Below, piece by piece: positions 18,641 to 35,480 of a stretch of DNA of 64,000 nt. The notes under the pieces are model-generated. The model worked only from the letters and a program-made list of their open reading frames with translations, was not told where the DNA came from and made no database searches. Position numbers and translations under genes: made by a program. Location of the stretch: positions 11,132,786-11,196,785 of the forward strand of contig NC_051100.1 in NCBI RefSeq assembly GCF_901709675.1. Reading direction: 5' to 3'. The DNA comes from Syngnathus acus. Its lineage: Eukaryota > Chordata > Actinopteri > Syngnathiformes > Syngnathidae. Every line of letters starts with the position of its first letter. Position 1 is the first letter of the stretch.

Positions 18641-21600
18641 TCACGCGACAGAGGCCACTTTGTCGCAGTTGCTGGTGAACTGGACGTCCGCTCGGTCCTT
18701 GTCGGACGTGGCCTTCCTGTTCCGGCAAGGCAGCGTGAGCAGGAAGAGAACCAGCGCTCCCAGCAACACGCAGCTCCCGCTGAAGTAGAACGCCAGGTCG
18801 TAAGACTGCGTCCAGTCGAAGAACCAGCCTGAGAGGGGATGAAAGGCAAACAGTGAGGGGGGTTCCTGGAAAATTCAACCAATCTGGATCCAGTTCTTGG
18901 GGAGTTCTCACTCTACTTCCTACTTACCAACAACAGGTGGTCCCAGCATGATTCCAAATCCACCGAAGAACATGACGATCCCGTGGGCTTGCGTGAGTCT
19001 GTCCAAGCCGACTATCTTTGTGGTGATGTACGAAGTGATGGACCAGTTTCCAGAGAAGAAGCCCAGGATGGCGGAGAGGATCTGCAGTCCCAAGTAGCTT
19101 TTAGTGACGGGGATGAGCAAGAGCGCCACGCCTCCCGCAAACATGGTGAAGGCGTACAGGTAGATGCTGTTGATCCACCTGATGTCCACCAGGACACCCA
19201 GCACCAGTTTGCCCACGCACGTTGCGATGGCTCCGATGGACACCAGTGGAATGACGCTGACTTCTTCGATGAGTCCCTGGCTCTGCGCCACGTCCTCGAT
19301 CAAGAGCACGGGAGGGAACGCTCCCAGGCTGAACAGGAAGACACCGATGCAGAAGGCCACCATGCCTTCCTCGTGCAGGAGCTTGTGCATGGAGCTCATG
19401 TACTTGGAGTAGGCCATCCTCTTCTTCTTGATGACTCTCATGATGCCCAGCCGAGCCAGGAAGCCGCTCCTCTTTGTCTCTACCCGAATGCCGTCGGTGG
19501 TGATGAGAAGCTCCTTCGCCATCAGGCTTTTGTCCTGAGCACACGCCGTTGAACCCGGCGCCGTCTTCAGGTCGTCCGGCTGGGGCTTTTCAAAGAGCTG
19601 CTGCTCCGTGTTGCGTTCCAGGGCCGCCCTCTGTTTGAGGTAGTAGCCCGGCATGTTGAGGGGCCTCATGAAGCCGGCGCAGGCCATGAGGTTTAGCGCC
19701 AGCGCGCCGATGATCAAGAGGCAGCCGTCTAGGCCGTACAGCACGATGAGCTCGTTCTGAGCCGTGGCGTAGATGAAGGCTCCCACACTGGTGCCTGGAA
19801 TGGAGACACCGTCGAGATATTGACTGTGAGTTGGTTGGATATTCAGTCATCCACCTTCTTCAGGCCGAGCTGGAGCCTATCCTGTTCGCTAGTCATCCTG
19901 TACGAGTATTCGGTTCTTGAGTCGTCACCGATACCAACAACTGATACCACTAGCACTTTTAGAATAGAATAGAATCGATCTTTATTGTCATTGTCACACA
20001 TGTACAACTAAATTTAAAAGTGCCAACCGATCAGCGCATAAAATAAAAAAATAAATAGAATAAAAAGATAAAAAATACAAGCTAAAAACCCACAGAAGAA
20101 CATACACAGACAATCATTTTTTTTAGCGGCATTTAATGTGACTACTGCTGTCGGGTAAAAACTGTTGGCGAATCTGCTAGTCCTTGACCTAACTGATCTG
20201 TAGCGTCTGCCTGATGGCAACAGTTTGAAAAGGGAGTGGCCAGGGTGGGAAGTATCCTTCAGAATGTTCTGGTTTTTTTTTATTCATAAAATTCCTCCCT
20301 GGCTGATATTTTTTTAACAGACTCAGTATAAGTTTTCCTTCAAATTACATGGAATTAATGGCAATTTTCTATTCTTCTAATTTCTACTTCCTAATCGTAA
20401 AACGGTTATACAAGGGCGAACAATATTGGTATCGGCCAACGTCATGAGTACCGATCCTTTGAAATAAGGCTCGGTGCCAATACCGATACCTGGTATCTCT
20501 ATTCACCCAACCCAACATTGAAGTTTAACCTCATAAGCTTGTTTTGGGAATGAGGGAGGAAGCGATCGATTGTGTAACGCTGAATAATGAATAGTAAGCA
20601 TAAAAATGTGATAGCACTGCAGCTTCAATAACATCCTGAGTTTGCTGGGTGTGGATGTGGACTTTATACAGGAAGCGAACAGCGCTCAGGTGGCGTCACC
20701 GTCCACCAATTATCTGCTATTTTGAAGCTTTGGGCACGGCCCCCTTTGGAGGCCATCCACGTTTTGGCCTGTACAAAGTGATTGATGAGATAACTAATGA
20801 ACACTAGTCGAAAGGAAACTCATCAGGAAAACGTTGACTGCAGTCTTAGAAGGGATGTGAAGAAATCCTTTTCTTCCAGCCTGCACCAAATTAGCATTTT
20901 TGCAAAGCGTTCAAAAATCAGCACTGCAGTGGGGCAATGCCAGCTAAACTTGCGCACTTTTGGCACATCCTTCCCAAAACTTCCCAGAAGACTGCAAGTG
21001 CTGCACTCCCGCGAAGCTATACACGGTTGCTAAGCAGCGGCGCATACGTGCAAACATGCAAGCGGTAAAGTAAAGAGAAGTTGAACTCAGAGCAACAGGT
21101 GGCGGCGGTAGCGTTACCTGTGGTGACCACGCCGAGGGCAAGCCCGCGTCTCTTGTCAAAATATTGACAGGTGATTGTCAAGGTGGCCGCGTAGACGAGA
21201 CCGCAGCCAAGACCTACGTGCGGGGGACACAAGAAGGCAGGACCTTCGATGAGTAGGAAAAACACATGACATGGCTGACACAAAAAACCAGCTGTAAATA
21301 CGCTACACGTGCTATCAAGAAATGACTGTCTTGAAATATGCATGGCGACCACTCTGTGCCATGTTATGCACGCTCCATTACATGTGCCAGAACAGGTGGC
21401 CGGTTGGGGTAATAAAAGGTCACGCAGGAACCCTGATTATTTTTCAGTCCTCATGTCAAACAAATGCTTGCTGTCTTTTATCATGATGCTCATTTATTAG
21501 CTGTAATCAGCTCCCGTCTTACGTAATTGCGGCCACTTCAAATGATTATCCGACTTGTGAGAAGAAAAAAGATTAAGCCGCTCATGCGACCTCCTTGACA

Positions 21601-22035
21601 TTAAAGGCATTCCCGGCCGCTTACCGACGACAATGCCGTAAGAGAAAATGAGGAACTGGACGTTGGGCGCGAAGGCACTGAGCATCAGGCCGCCGGCTAC
21701 CATGACGCCGCTGAAGATGGTGACGGGGCGAGCGCCAAAGTTGTCCACACAAGCGCTGCACACGGGACCTGCAAAGAGAAGCAGGGGAAATGATTTGTTT
21801 TTGTTATGGAGGTGCTGACAAATTCCAAAGAAGGCCACTCACTAGCAATGAGGCCCACTCCGGCCACCAGGGAGCCCACCCAGGCCGTCATGCCTTTGCC
21901 CTCTTGGAAGGTGTGCAGCCACTCAGGGTAGAGGACGCCCACTGACTGCGGGGAGCCGTAGGCCAGCAGCTGGGCCAGAAAGGAGGCCACCACAATGGCC
22001 CATCCCCAGCCGCCATCCAGCACTCTGGAAGCCAT
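18641..22035 (-). CDS. slc16a9: Monocarboxylate transporter 9 (MFS), 495 residues
   Basis: Five minus-strand coding exons: 21843-22035, 21625-21768, 21118-21213, 18928-19794 and 18641-18828; 1488 bases including TGA at 18641-18643. The ATG at 22035 is chosen because [13 protein letters not shown] follows at once, the SLC16 N-terminal signature before helix 1. Then come [70 protein letters not shown], a long charged central loop (about residues 200-270), and the second six-helix half including [19 protein letters not shown] and [18 protein letters not shown]. Length is close to human MCT9 (509). Family members are plasma-membrane transporters; human SLC16A9 is associated with carnitine and creatine handling, so substrate is inferred. 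Position between fam13c and ccdc6 fits the conserved block. Other SLC16 members are a less likely identity. Confidence 0.93.
19963..20250 (-). mobile_element. 3' fragment of a CR1/L2-type LINE
   Basis: Read on the minus strand, this encodes the end of a reverse-transcriptase protein ([20 protein letters not shown]), alignable with LLPSGRRHRARYAKTSRHRD of the larger LINE at 23.2-26.0 kb. A 3' end with ACAATAAAGATCGATTC and a short TTCTA repeat tail follows. It is a 5'-truncated insertion in the slc16a9 intron between the third and fourth coding exons. Confidence 0.75.
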
Positions 22036-22544
22036 GTTGCTGCTGCCCACCGAGTGAGGAAGGGCTTCCTGTGTGGGTGGATGGGGGGGTCAATTAGTCA
22101 GCATCTTTTGCAAAATACACATTTTGAGGCTGCCACCGAGTTGTGTCCCGAGGACAAAGTCAGTGCGCTTTTGTGCTTAAAACCGCACCTTGGAGTAGAG
22201 GAAAGTTAAGAGTGAGGACGGAGGTCTGCTGCAGTGACTGGCCAACATTTTTATTTGATTACATTTACTAAACACAGCTTCATTTGCTTCACTGGTTCTT
22301 TTATCGCAAACAAATTATTTTAGGTGCATTGCCTGACATGTTTCGGCTTGTACTTCCGCTGATTAACAAGTAAAAACAAAATGAACTTAGTACAACTACA
22401 GCTTCATTTGGTAAATTCCTCTTTCAAAATTCCAACATTCTTTAAAGCGTTCCAGAAAACTGTCACACACAAATTCTCATCTGTAGCAACTTCATTGCAA
22501 GCCTTTTCAGTTACAGTCGTGGCAGGGAATTTGAAGTTCAACAT

Positions 22545-23225
22545 TAAACCGGATTAGGGTTTCAAATTAGGGATTCAAGACAAAAGGAGGGTTAGAGTTT
22601 CAAGTTATGGTTTTGAATGATTCGGTTAAGGTTTCAAAATGAGGCTTTCTGTCAGGGTCTGGGAGCCTTCTCCTCTTCTGTCTAAGGTGGCGTCCGTGAG
22701 CGGGGTGGCTGAGGATCCACAGATGTTGCAGATCAAGCCAGCCACTCCTCACCTGAGTGTTTGCCATTGTTGGTCACCTCCACGCCCTTGTGTTCACGCT
22801 TTCATCCACCCTGCTCGCTTTCGTCGTGTACCCTGGCACTCCGGTATGCCCGTTCGTCCTCCGCCGCTTTCTTATCGTGACATCTAAGAAGATCTATTGC
22901 TGTCTTCCAGCTCCTGGATCCGTCGCTGACCTCCCGACAGATTCCACCCCTCCCTGGCAGCACTTCGCTCACTCCACCTTCGGACGACCAGCTCTGTTGC
23001 TCCTATCCCGGACCCTCAGCTTGGCTATTTCCTACCCACCTCAATAAACATTTATAGAGCCCCTTGGTCTCCTGAGTGTGTTCTGCATGTGGGCCAAAAC
23101 AACCGCTAAATACCATGACACTTTCGAGGAGTTTTAAGATAGGGCAAGGTTTTGAAAGTAAGGCTTGCAAATAGGGTTTTATTGGTGTTTTTAGCAAGGG
23201 TTAAGGTTTTAAATTTAGACCTCTA
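22545..23225. repeat. Degenerate TTAGGGTTTCAAA-type minisatellite, split by the solo LTR
   Basis: On both sides of the LTR (22545-22644 and 23126-23225) the sequence consists of degenerate units such as TTAGGGTTTCAAATTAGGG, GGTTAAGGTTTCAAAATGAGG and GGGTTAAGGTTTTAAA. The unit contains the vertebrate telomere word but is spaced by TTTCAAA. The LTR has inserted within this block. Confidence 0.65.
22645..23125 (+). mobile_element. Solo LTR (471 bp) with 5-bp target-site duplication
   Basis: The element spans 22650-23120, begins TGTCAGGGTC and ends ACCATGACA, i.e. 5'-TG...CA-3'. It is flanked by the identical pentamer CTTTC at 22645-22649 and 23121-23125. AATAAA lies at 23043-23048, near the 3' side as expected for an LTR. 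No internal gag or pol sequence follows, so it is a solo LTR left by recombination. The 5-bp duplication suits Ty3/gypsy or BEL-Pao retrotransposons; the end sequence resembles fish gypsy LTRs, but the family is inferred. Confidence 0.85.
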
Positions 23226-23234
23226 GGCTCGAGT

Positions 23235-26000
23235 AACGAGCGAACGAACGCCCCACCACGCCGTGGAGCTAGCGGGCTTCAGGCTAACGCGAGCAGATCG
23301 CAGCGCGGAGCTCTCCGGAAAATCAAAGGGAGGTGGTCTCTGTTTCTACATTAATGAACGTTGGTGTACTGATGTCACGGTGTTGAGAGTTTTGCAGCCC
23401 TCTCCTAGAAACACTTTTCATAAACTGCCGGCCGTTCTATTCACCACGGGAGTTCTCCTCGATCGTCATGGCGGCTGTTTACATCCCGCCACACGCACGT
23501 GCGAGTGAAGCCACGCAGATGCTGGCTGACCAGGTAACAGACATGGAGAAACTTCTACCAAACTCACTAATCATTGTTCTGGGTGATCTTAACAGGGCGA
23601 ACCTCGCACACGAACTCCCCAGATACAGACAGCACGTAACGTGTCCCACCAGAGGGGCACAGACTCTGGACCACTGCTACACCGTGATCAAGGATGCATA
23701 CCACTCTGCGGCTCGTGCAGCTTTAGGACTCTCGGACCACTGTCTAGTTCATCTGATCCCGGCCTACAGGCAGAAACTAAAAACTTCTAAGCCTGTGGTG
23801 AGGACTGTGAGGAAGTGGACAGTGGAGTCAAGGCAGGACCTCCAAGCCTGCTTTGACTGCACCGATTGGGGAGCTTTCGAAGCTGCAACTTCAGACTTGC
23901 ATGAACTCACTGACACTGTCACATCATACATCAGTTTTTGTGAGGATCTGTGTGTGCAGACTAAGACCTTCTGCACGTACAACAACGACAAACCTTGGTT
24001 TACACCGAACCTCAGGAGGCTGCGCAAAGTCAAGGAGGAGGCCTACAGAAGCGGCGACCGCGACCTGTACAGGCAGACCAGAAACACACTGAACCGAGAG
24101 GTCAGGAAAGCCAAGAGGTGTTACGGGGAGAACCTGAAGAGACACCTCTCTGCCAATCCTGATCCCTCAACAGTGTGGAAAGGTCTGCAGAGCATCACGG
24201 GCTACAAGAAACGAACCCCCCGTCCTGTGGAGAGCCCAAGGCTTGCTAACCAGCTGAATAAGTTCTACTGCAGGTTTGATCGGTCGTCCCACACAACGGG
24301 ACTTCCTGCAGCACAATCTACATACTCACCTCTCCCCACAACTGCTCTGTCCACACCTCTATCATCGTTGTCACCCACTCCCTCTCTTGCAGAGGCCGCG
24401 CCCGCACTCCAGGTCCGCGAGGAGGAAGTGCGCCAGATGTTCCGGAGACAAAAGACCAGGAAGGCACCGGGCCCAGACGGCGTGTCACCTTCCTGCTTGA
24501 AAGTCTGCGCTGAACAGCTGGCGCCCACCTTTGCACGGATCTTCAACCGTTCTCTGGAGCTGTGTGAGGTGCCCTCGTGCTTCAAGAGCTCCACCATCGT
24601 TCCAGTGGCCAAGAAGCCCGCCATCACAGGTTTGAATGACTATAGACCCGTCGCACTGACATCTGTGGTCATGAAATCTTTCGAGAGGTTAGTGCTGAAC
24701 CACCTGAAGGAGGTCACGGGCCCCCTGCTTGACCCCCTCCAGTTTGCCTACCGGGCAAACAGGTCAGTGGATGATGCGGTCAACATGGGACTGCACTACA
24801 TCCTGCACCACCTGGACACCCCAGGAACGTACGCCAGGATCCTGTTCGTGGACTTCAGCTCGGCGTTCAACACCATCGCTCCTGACATCCTCCAACAGAA
24901 GCTCATCCAGCTTGCGGTGCCTGCCCCCACCTGTCAGTGGATCACCAGCTTCCTGACCAACAGGAGACAGCGTGTGAGGCTGGGGGGCATCACATCTGAC
25001 ACCCGGACCACCAATACTGGAGCCCCTCAGGGGTGCGTCCTCTCCCCACTGCTCTTCTCTCTCTCTACACCAATGATTTCTCCTCAGATGACTCTCCTGT
25101 GAAGCTCCTGAAGTATGCAGACGACACCACTCTCATCGGACTGATCCAGGACGGTGATGAGACTGCGTACAGACAGGAGGTGGAGCGGCTGGTCCACTGG
25201 TGCAACCAAAACCATCTGGAGCTGAACCCGCTCAAGACCGTGGAGATGACAGTGGATTTCAGGCGAGACCCTTCACCACTTTTACCCCTCACTATCCGCA
25301 GTAATACTATTCTCTCCACAGACACCTTCAAGTTCCTGGGAACCACAATCTCTCGGGACCTGAAATGGACCGGCCACATCGACTCTGTCCGGAAGAAGGC
25401 CCAGCAGAGGCTGTACTTCCTGAGACAGCTCAAGAAGTTCAACCTGCCCCGAGAGCTTCTGAAGACCTTCTACACTGCCATCATCCAGTCTGTCCTCTGC
25501 ACCTCCATCACTGTCTGGTTTGGATCAGCCTCCAAACAAGACAAGCACAGACTGCAACGGACAATCAGGACTGCAGAAAAGATCATTGGAATCAACCTCC
25601 CATCTATCCAAGACTTGTACCTGTCCAGGACCAGGAAACGTGCAAGGAACATCTCTACAGACCCTTCTCACCCAGGTTGCGGTCTGTTTGAACTACTCCC
25701 CTCCGGACGGCGTCATAGAGCTCGGTACGCCAAAACCAGCAGACACCGAGACAGCTTCTTCCCCCAGGCTGTTGCTCTGATGAACTCACACCACTCATAG
25801 AGTCTCAGAGGCATTACTGTGCAATAACATCCTGCTCTTCACACCTTTTGAATTTGTCTACACTGTTTTTGCCATTATTCACATTTCCTGAGTGTTGTTA
25901 GTCACCTATATGTTGAACAGAGGGTGTGTTTTACCGAAGTCAAATTCCTTGTTTGGCACGCTCAAACATGGCGAATAAAAACTCTTGAATCTTGAATCTT
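23235..26000 (+). mobile_element. CR1/L2/Rex1-clade non-LTR retrotransposon, 5'-truncated, two frame breaks
   Basis: The left part encodes the end of an APE-type endonuclease (KGGGLCFYINERWCTDVTV, then VYIPPHA, GDLN and LGLSDHCLVHLIP). The right part encodes a reverse transcriptase with RKAPGPDGVSPSCLK, LNDYRPVALTSVVMK, the FVDFSSAFNTI motif, GAPQGCVLSPLLFSL and the catalytic YADD (at about 25113), ending PSGRRHRARYAKTSRHRDSFFP. The frame breaks near 23390 and again at about 25060 inside a CT run, so no intact protein remains. The 3' UTR has AATAAA (25974-25979) and a short repeat tail of CTTGAAT units. GAGTAA at 23229-23234 and 26001-26006 could be a target duplication. It lies in slc16a9 intron 1, sense strand opposite to the host. 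Confidence 0.9.
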
Positions 26001-26370
26001 GAGTAAGAAGCTTGGAGTCACACCGTCCTTCCTTTCTTGTGTCATCTTCTGTCCTTTCACACATCCTTCCTTGCTTCCTTCATTCTGCCCTTCTTTCATG
26101 AAGTTCATTTGACAAGCCTTTCTCTACCTTTCATCGCAGCCTGTTCGTTTGTGAGCAAGTGCATCAAACCACTGCAGCATCAACAGCAGCAGCAGCAGCG
26201 GGCGCGCTTTGTTTACAACGCAATGCCAACAGTGCAGCCTTTCTGTCGTACGTCACAATTAGTTAAATCACACGCAATATGAACGTAGTGGAACCGTCGG
26301 AGACGAATAGCAACGAGTTCATGTCAACAATTCCCCCCTTGTTGCTTATAAAAATGCGGTATGCGCTCAC

Positions 26371-26720
26371 CTCAGATCAACAGCAGCCGGTGCTTGCGGC
26401 GGTGATGCGCGCTCCTCCGCGGCAACTTTCCATGTAGGATGGAGAGCCTCCTGAGTGCGTTTTAGTAGAGAGGGAAGATTTATTTTTTTTTTTTGGGTGA
26501 GAGGAGGTGTCGACTAGACGCTGAGCATCAGCGCACTGCACCTCCGCCTTCTTCTTGTTTCCTGGCCGCTTTGTGGCCAGTGAGCAAACCGGTTGGAAGC
26601 TGTTCCCGCCGGCCAGTTCGCACACGGATGCCTTTTTATGAGCCAAGAAAAAAAAAAAAAGAAAAGCGCCGCGACTCACCTTTTATAAATAATTTAATAT
26701 TATTTTACCTGATAGACGCT
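26371..26720 (-). promoter_or_regulatory. Probable slc16a9 5' UTR exon and promoter
   Basis: On the minus strand a good donor (TGAG followed by GTGAGCGC) ends an exon at 26371. The 200-300 bp upstream are GC- and CpG-rich compared with the flanks. This is the best candidate for the non-coding first exon of slc16a9, making intron 1 about 4.3 kb. No coding potential is evident. Confidence 0.4.
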
Positions 26721-26949
26721 TAAAGAAATATTAGTAAACCAGAAATTGGGAGGGGGGTGATGTCCGGGGTCATGAAGTTGCACTTGTACGTGTGCAAACT
26801 GGGAAGTTGTAAAGGAGCTCGAGCTGACAAATATATAGGCCAATTTCCAAAGGCCAGCATGAATATAAAACAGCTTATCTTTATGATCTTGACAGAAGCC
26901 TGTTGATGAGAGGAAATTCCATCTTGATACTTGACTTGTATGGGATTAT

Positions 26950-27097
26950 GATTTAAATGTTATAATAATTTTTGTTACATCACCAGGAGCTTTAGATCCT
27001 GTAATAATAGCTAACAGGATGGTGATTTAAACGTTATAACAATTTTTGTTAGATCACCAGAAACTTTAGATCCTGTAATAACAGCTAACAGCTATTT
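26950..27097. repeat. 74-bp tandem duplication, diverged
   Basis: Two adjacent copies starting at 26950 and 27024 share GATTTAAA-GTTATAA-AATTTTTGTTA, ATCACCAG and TTTAGATCCTGTAATAA words with several substitutions. AT-rich, no coding content. Confidence 0.8.
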
Positions 27098-27115
27098 ATT
27101 GTTAGGAACAAGAAT

Positions 27116-27182
27116 ACACCTTTTAGTTTTGCTGATGATTGACGGGTACTACACCTTTTATGTTTTGCTGATGATTGACGGG
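27116..27182. repeat. About 35-bp tandem duplication
   Basis: ACACCTTTTAGTTTTGCTG at 27116 and ACACCTTTTATGTTTTGCTG at 27151 are each followed by ATGATTGACGGG. The copies differ by a one-base insertion. Confidence 0.85.
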
Positions 27183-27189
27183 CGCTTCT

Positions 27190-29376
27190 ACTGTTTTAAG
27201 CGCTTCCTCAGGTTCCCACACATCACGCCTGGCCCTCCCCTCCCCATCTGGTTGGAACTGGTCTAAGGCAACAATTCACTATAATGCCAGCGTGAGCAAT
27301 GCCTCTTGTTGCTCCTGTAATTTACTGGCAGAAGGGGGATTACAAGGCCTAATTCTTTTCTGGAAAATGGAGCAAAGCGCCGCCGTGGAAGTGGCAAAGA
27401 TGCTGAGGAATTTTATCTTCACCACACACACCGTGCGGCTTTGTGGCTTTCATCAGGCCGAGTACCCCTGCGACTCTCCCACGATTTGTGACCTCACGAA
27501 GGTCGTGAAAGGCTGTCAAGTCATACGGCCGCATGACTACCAAAAAAAAAAAAAACTTGGACCACAGAACAGTTAAAAAATTTATTTGGAGGGGGGCGGC
27601 GGTGAATGGACGTACTGTCATTTTGAAGGAAGGATTTCATGAGCATATTTTGCCAACATTTTGGCAATTCAAAAGCAGTTGTAACTTATGGGGAATATTA
27701 GGGGAGTGACAAACCAAATAGTTGTTAGTTTGATATGTCGTAACACTTGAACCAAAATACATTTCGAAACTCGTGTGAGGTCGGCTAATTGTTTAATTTG
27801 AAACATCTTGATGCACAAAATAAGTATTGTTCCACTTGTATCTGATGCAAGCTCACAATTCGGGTCAACTAAACTCTAGTGCGCATACATCAGCGCTCTC
27901 CTGTTACATGATCTTGACCATCTCTCCTGGTAGTGACACACGAGCCGCTGTGTCTTGCTTTTCTCACCCATAGGGGGCGTCAGAACAGGTAGCCCCTCCA
28001 CGGCAACAGTCACTGGAAGAGAACACAGATCACACGCTTGAGAAGAAAAACAGAAAGACAAGATGGTGGGATCGGTGTGTGTTACTGAAGGCAAACAGTC
28101 ACCTTGAAGATGTTTCACAGCAGCCGACGGGGGGCCTGGAGGAGCGGACCCCGCCCACAAAGGTTGCTGGTGTACATCATGGTAAGATGAGTAGAGGGTT
28201 GATAACAAAAACAAAGGTGCCTTCGGGGGAGTTGAAACCAAAGTTTCTTGGAAGGAGAAAAACTGAAGACGGCACAAACATCAAATCAGATTCTCCCCAG
28301 TGGGTTACTTGAGATGTTCACTGCCAGCGAGGTCCACCTGCTCGACATCTCCACGACTATATCGACAAGAAAAAGTTGCGTATCACAAATGGAAAAGCAA
28401 AAGCTTTCATCTCAAGAGATTTTAATCATACATAGAAATTTAGTTTGACAGTACCATTCATTGAGAATGTTTTAGCAGTATGTATATTTAGTGTAAAGAG
28501 CACAATGTGTGATTTGTTTCAATTTTTTTTGCCATTATCTGATGATGATAAAGCATTGAGAAATACACCAGAGAGAGAAGAGCAAAGAGTACATGACTAA
28601 CACCTCAGACTACATTGTTATTTAACACCTTCAAGGCGACATTTATCTGTGGTTTATGTACCAGTGTGCATCCTCAGGGAGGACACCCCCTCCCCCTTCC
28701 ACATCGACTTGAATGAGCATTCAGGAACAAAAATGAACGGTGATGCGAGCTTCATGTTGAATACGCAATGATAAAGACCTCTTTGGGGGTCTTCTCACAC
28801 AACGTGAGTGAACGGATGAAACTGACAAATGGCTGAAGGGGTAGTGTGGGCAGTGATGGTGAGGGGCACATACTACTGCAATCGAGTGCCACATGATAAG
28901 GCGAGAAAACAATCGATCACATCCACAGAGAGGGCCATACATCCATCTGCTGAGGCAAACATCCATCTATCGCAAAATGACAACAAAATAAAGCCTGTGC
29001 TGTTTGTGCTATCTGAAAAGCGCCACAACAACAATTGCAACCAGCTCAAGTTCCAAACAAAGCAAAGGAAAAAACAAAACGTGTACACGACAGGAGGGCG
29101 GAACGGATAATTGGCCGACGAGTCCCAAAAGCGATTATATTTCCGTGCTTCTGTTCCGTTTGAAGAGCAATTAGGAAAATGCCGCCATGTGTGTTTTGGC
29201 CGCTCGGCATCGCGGCCGCGTCGCTTCTCTCCTCTTTAAAAACTTTGTAAGCTGCTTCTGAGCGCTTCTTCCAGAGCTCGCTAATGACGGAAGCTGCTGC
29301 GGTTTTGGCGTCGTGGCATCCGTCGGGCGCCCTTGCGCGCCCCGAGGCGGAGACGTGTGTGCGCGTGCGTGCGGCG
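27190..29376. other. slc16a9-ccdc6 spacer and probable ccdc6 3' UTR
   Basis: No exon with recognisable similarity was found. The right part, next to the ccdc6 stop at 29377, is presumably ccdc6 3' UTR. TTTATT at 27581 (AATAAA on the minus strand) could end a 1.8-kb 3' UTR. A 133-codon minus-strand frame at 27876-28277 lacks splice context or similarity and is not called. Confidence 0.45.
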
Positions 29377-35267
<5,891 letters not shown>

Positions 35268-35480
35268 GGCGACTGTGCTGCTGAGGAGGAGCAGGAGAAG
35301 GAGAAGCAGAGAGCTCAGATTCGACGCAGAAGAAGACGAGCGGAGCGTCCACGCAACTCTGTCCTATGGTGACAGCGCCCCGGTGTGGAAGTCTCCAGCA
35401 GCGCGTTAAACTGCTCAACTTTTTAGCACGTCATAAAGACAAAGCACGCGAGCATCAGTGTATTCCCACTTGAACGCAGT
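35268..35480 (-). promoter_or_regulatory. ccdc6 5' UTR and proximal promoter region
   Basis: The sequence directly upstream of the ccdc6 ATG is purine-rich, with GAGGAGGAGCAGGAG-type repeats and CpG-containing words up to about 35400. It must include the 5' UTR. No TATA box is seen. The ank3 3' end lies just upstream, so the two genes are tandem and closely spaced. Confidence 0.4.

Noticed and set aside
18300-18911. 203-codon minus-strand frame
   Set aside because: Shifted frame over the last slc16a9 exon and its flanks; the true frame is the one giving [16 protein letters not shown].
27876-28277. 133-codon minus-strand frame
   Set aside because: No similarity, no splice context, lies in probable ccdc6 3' UTR.
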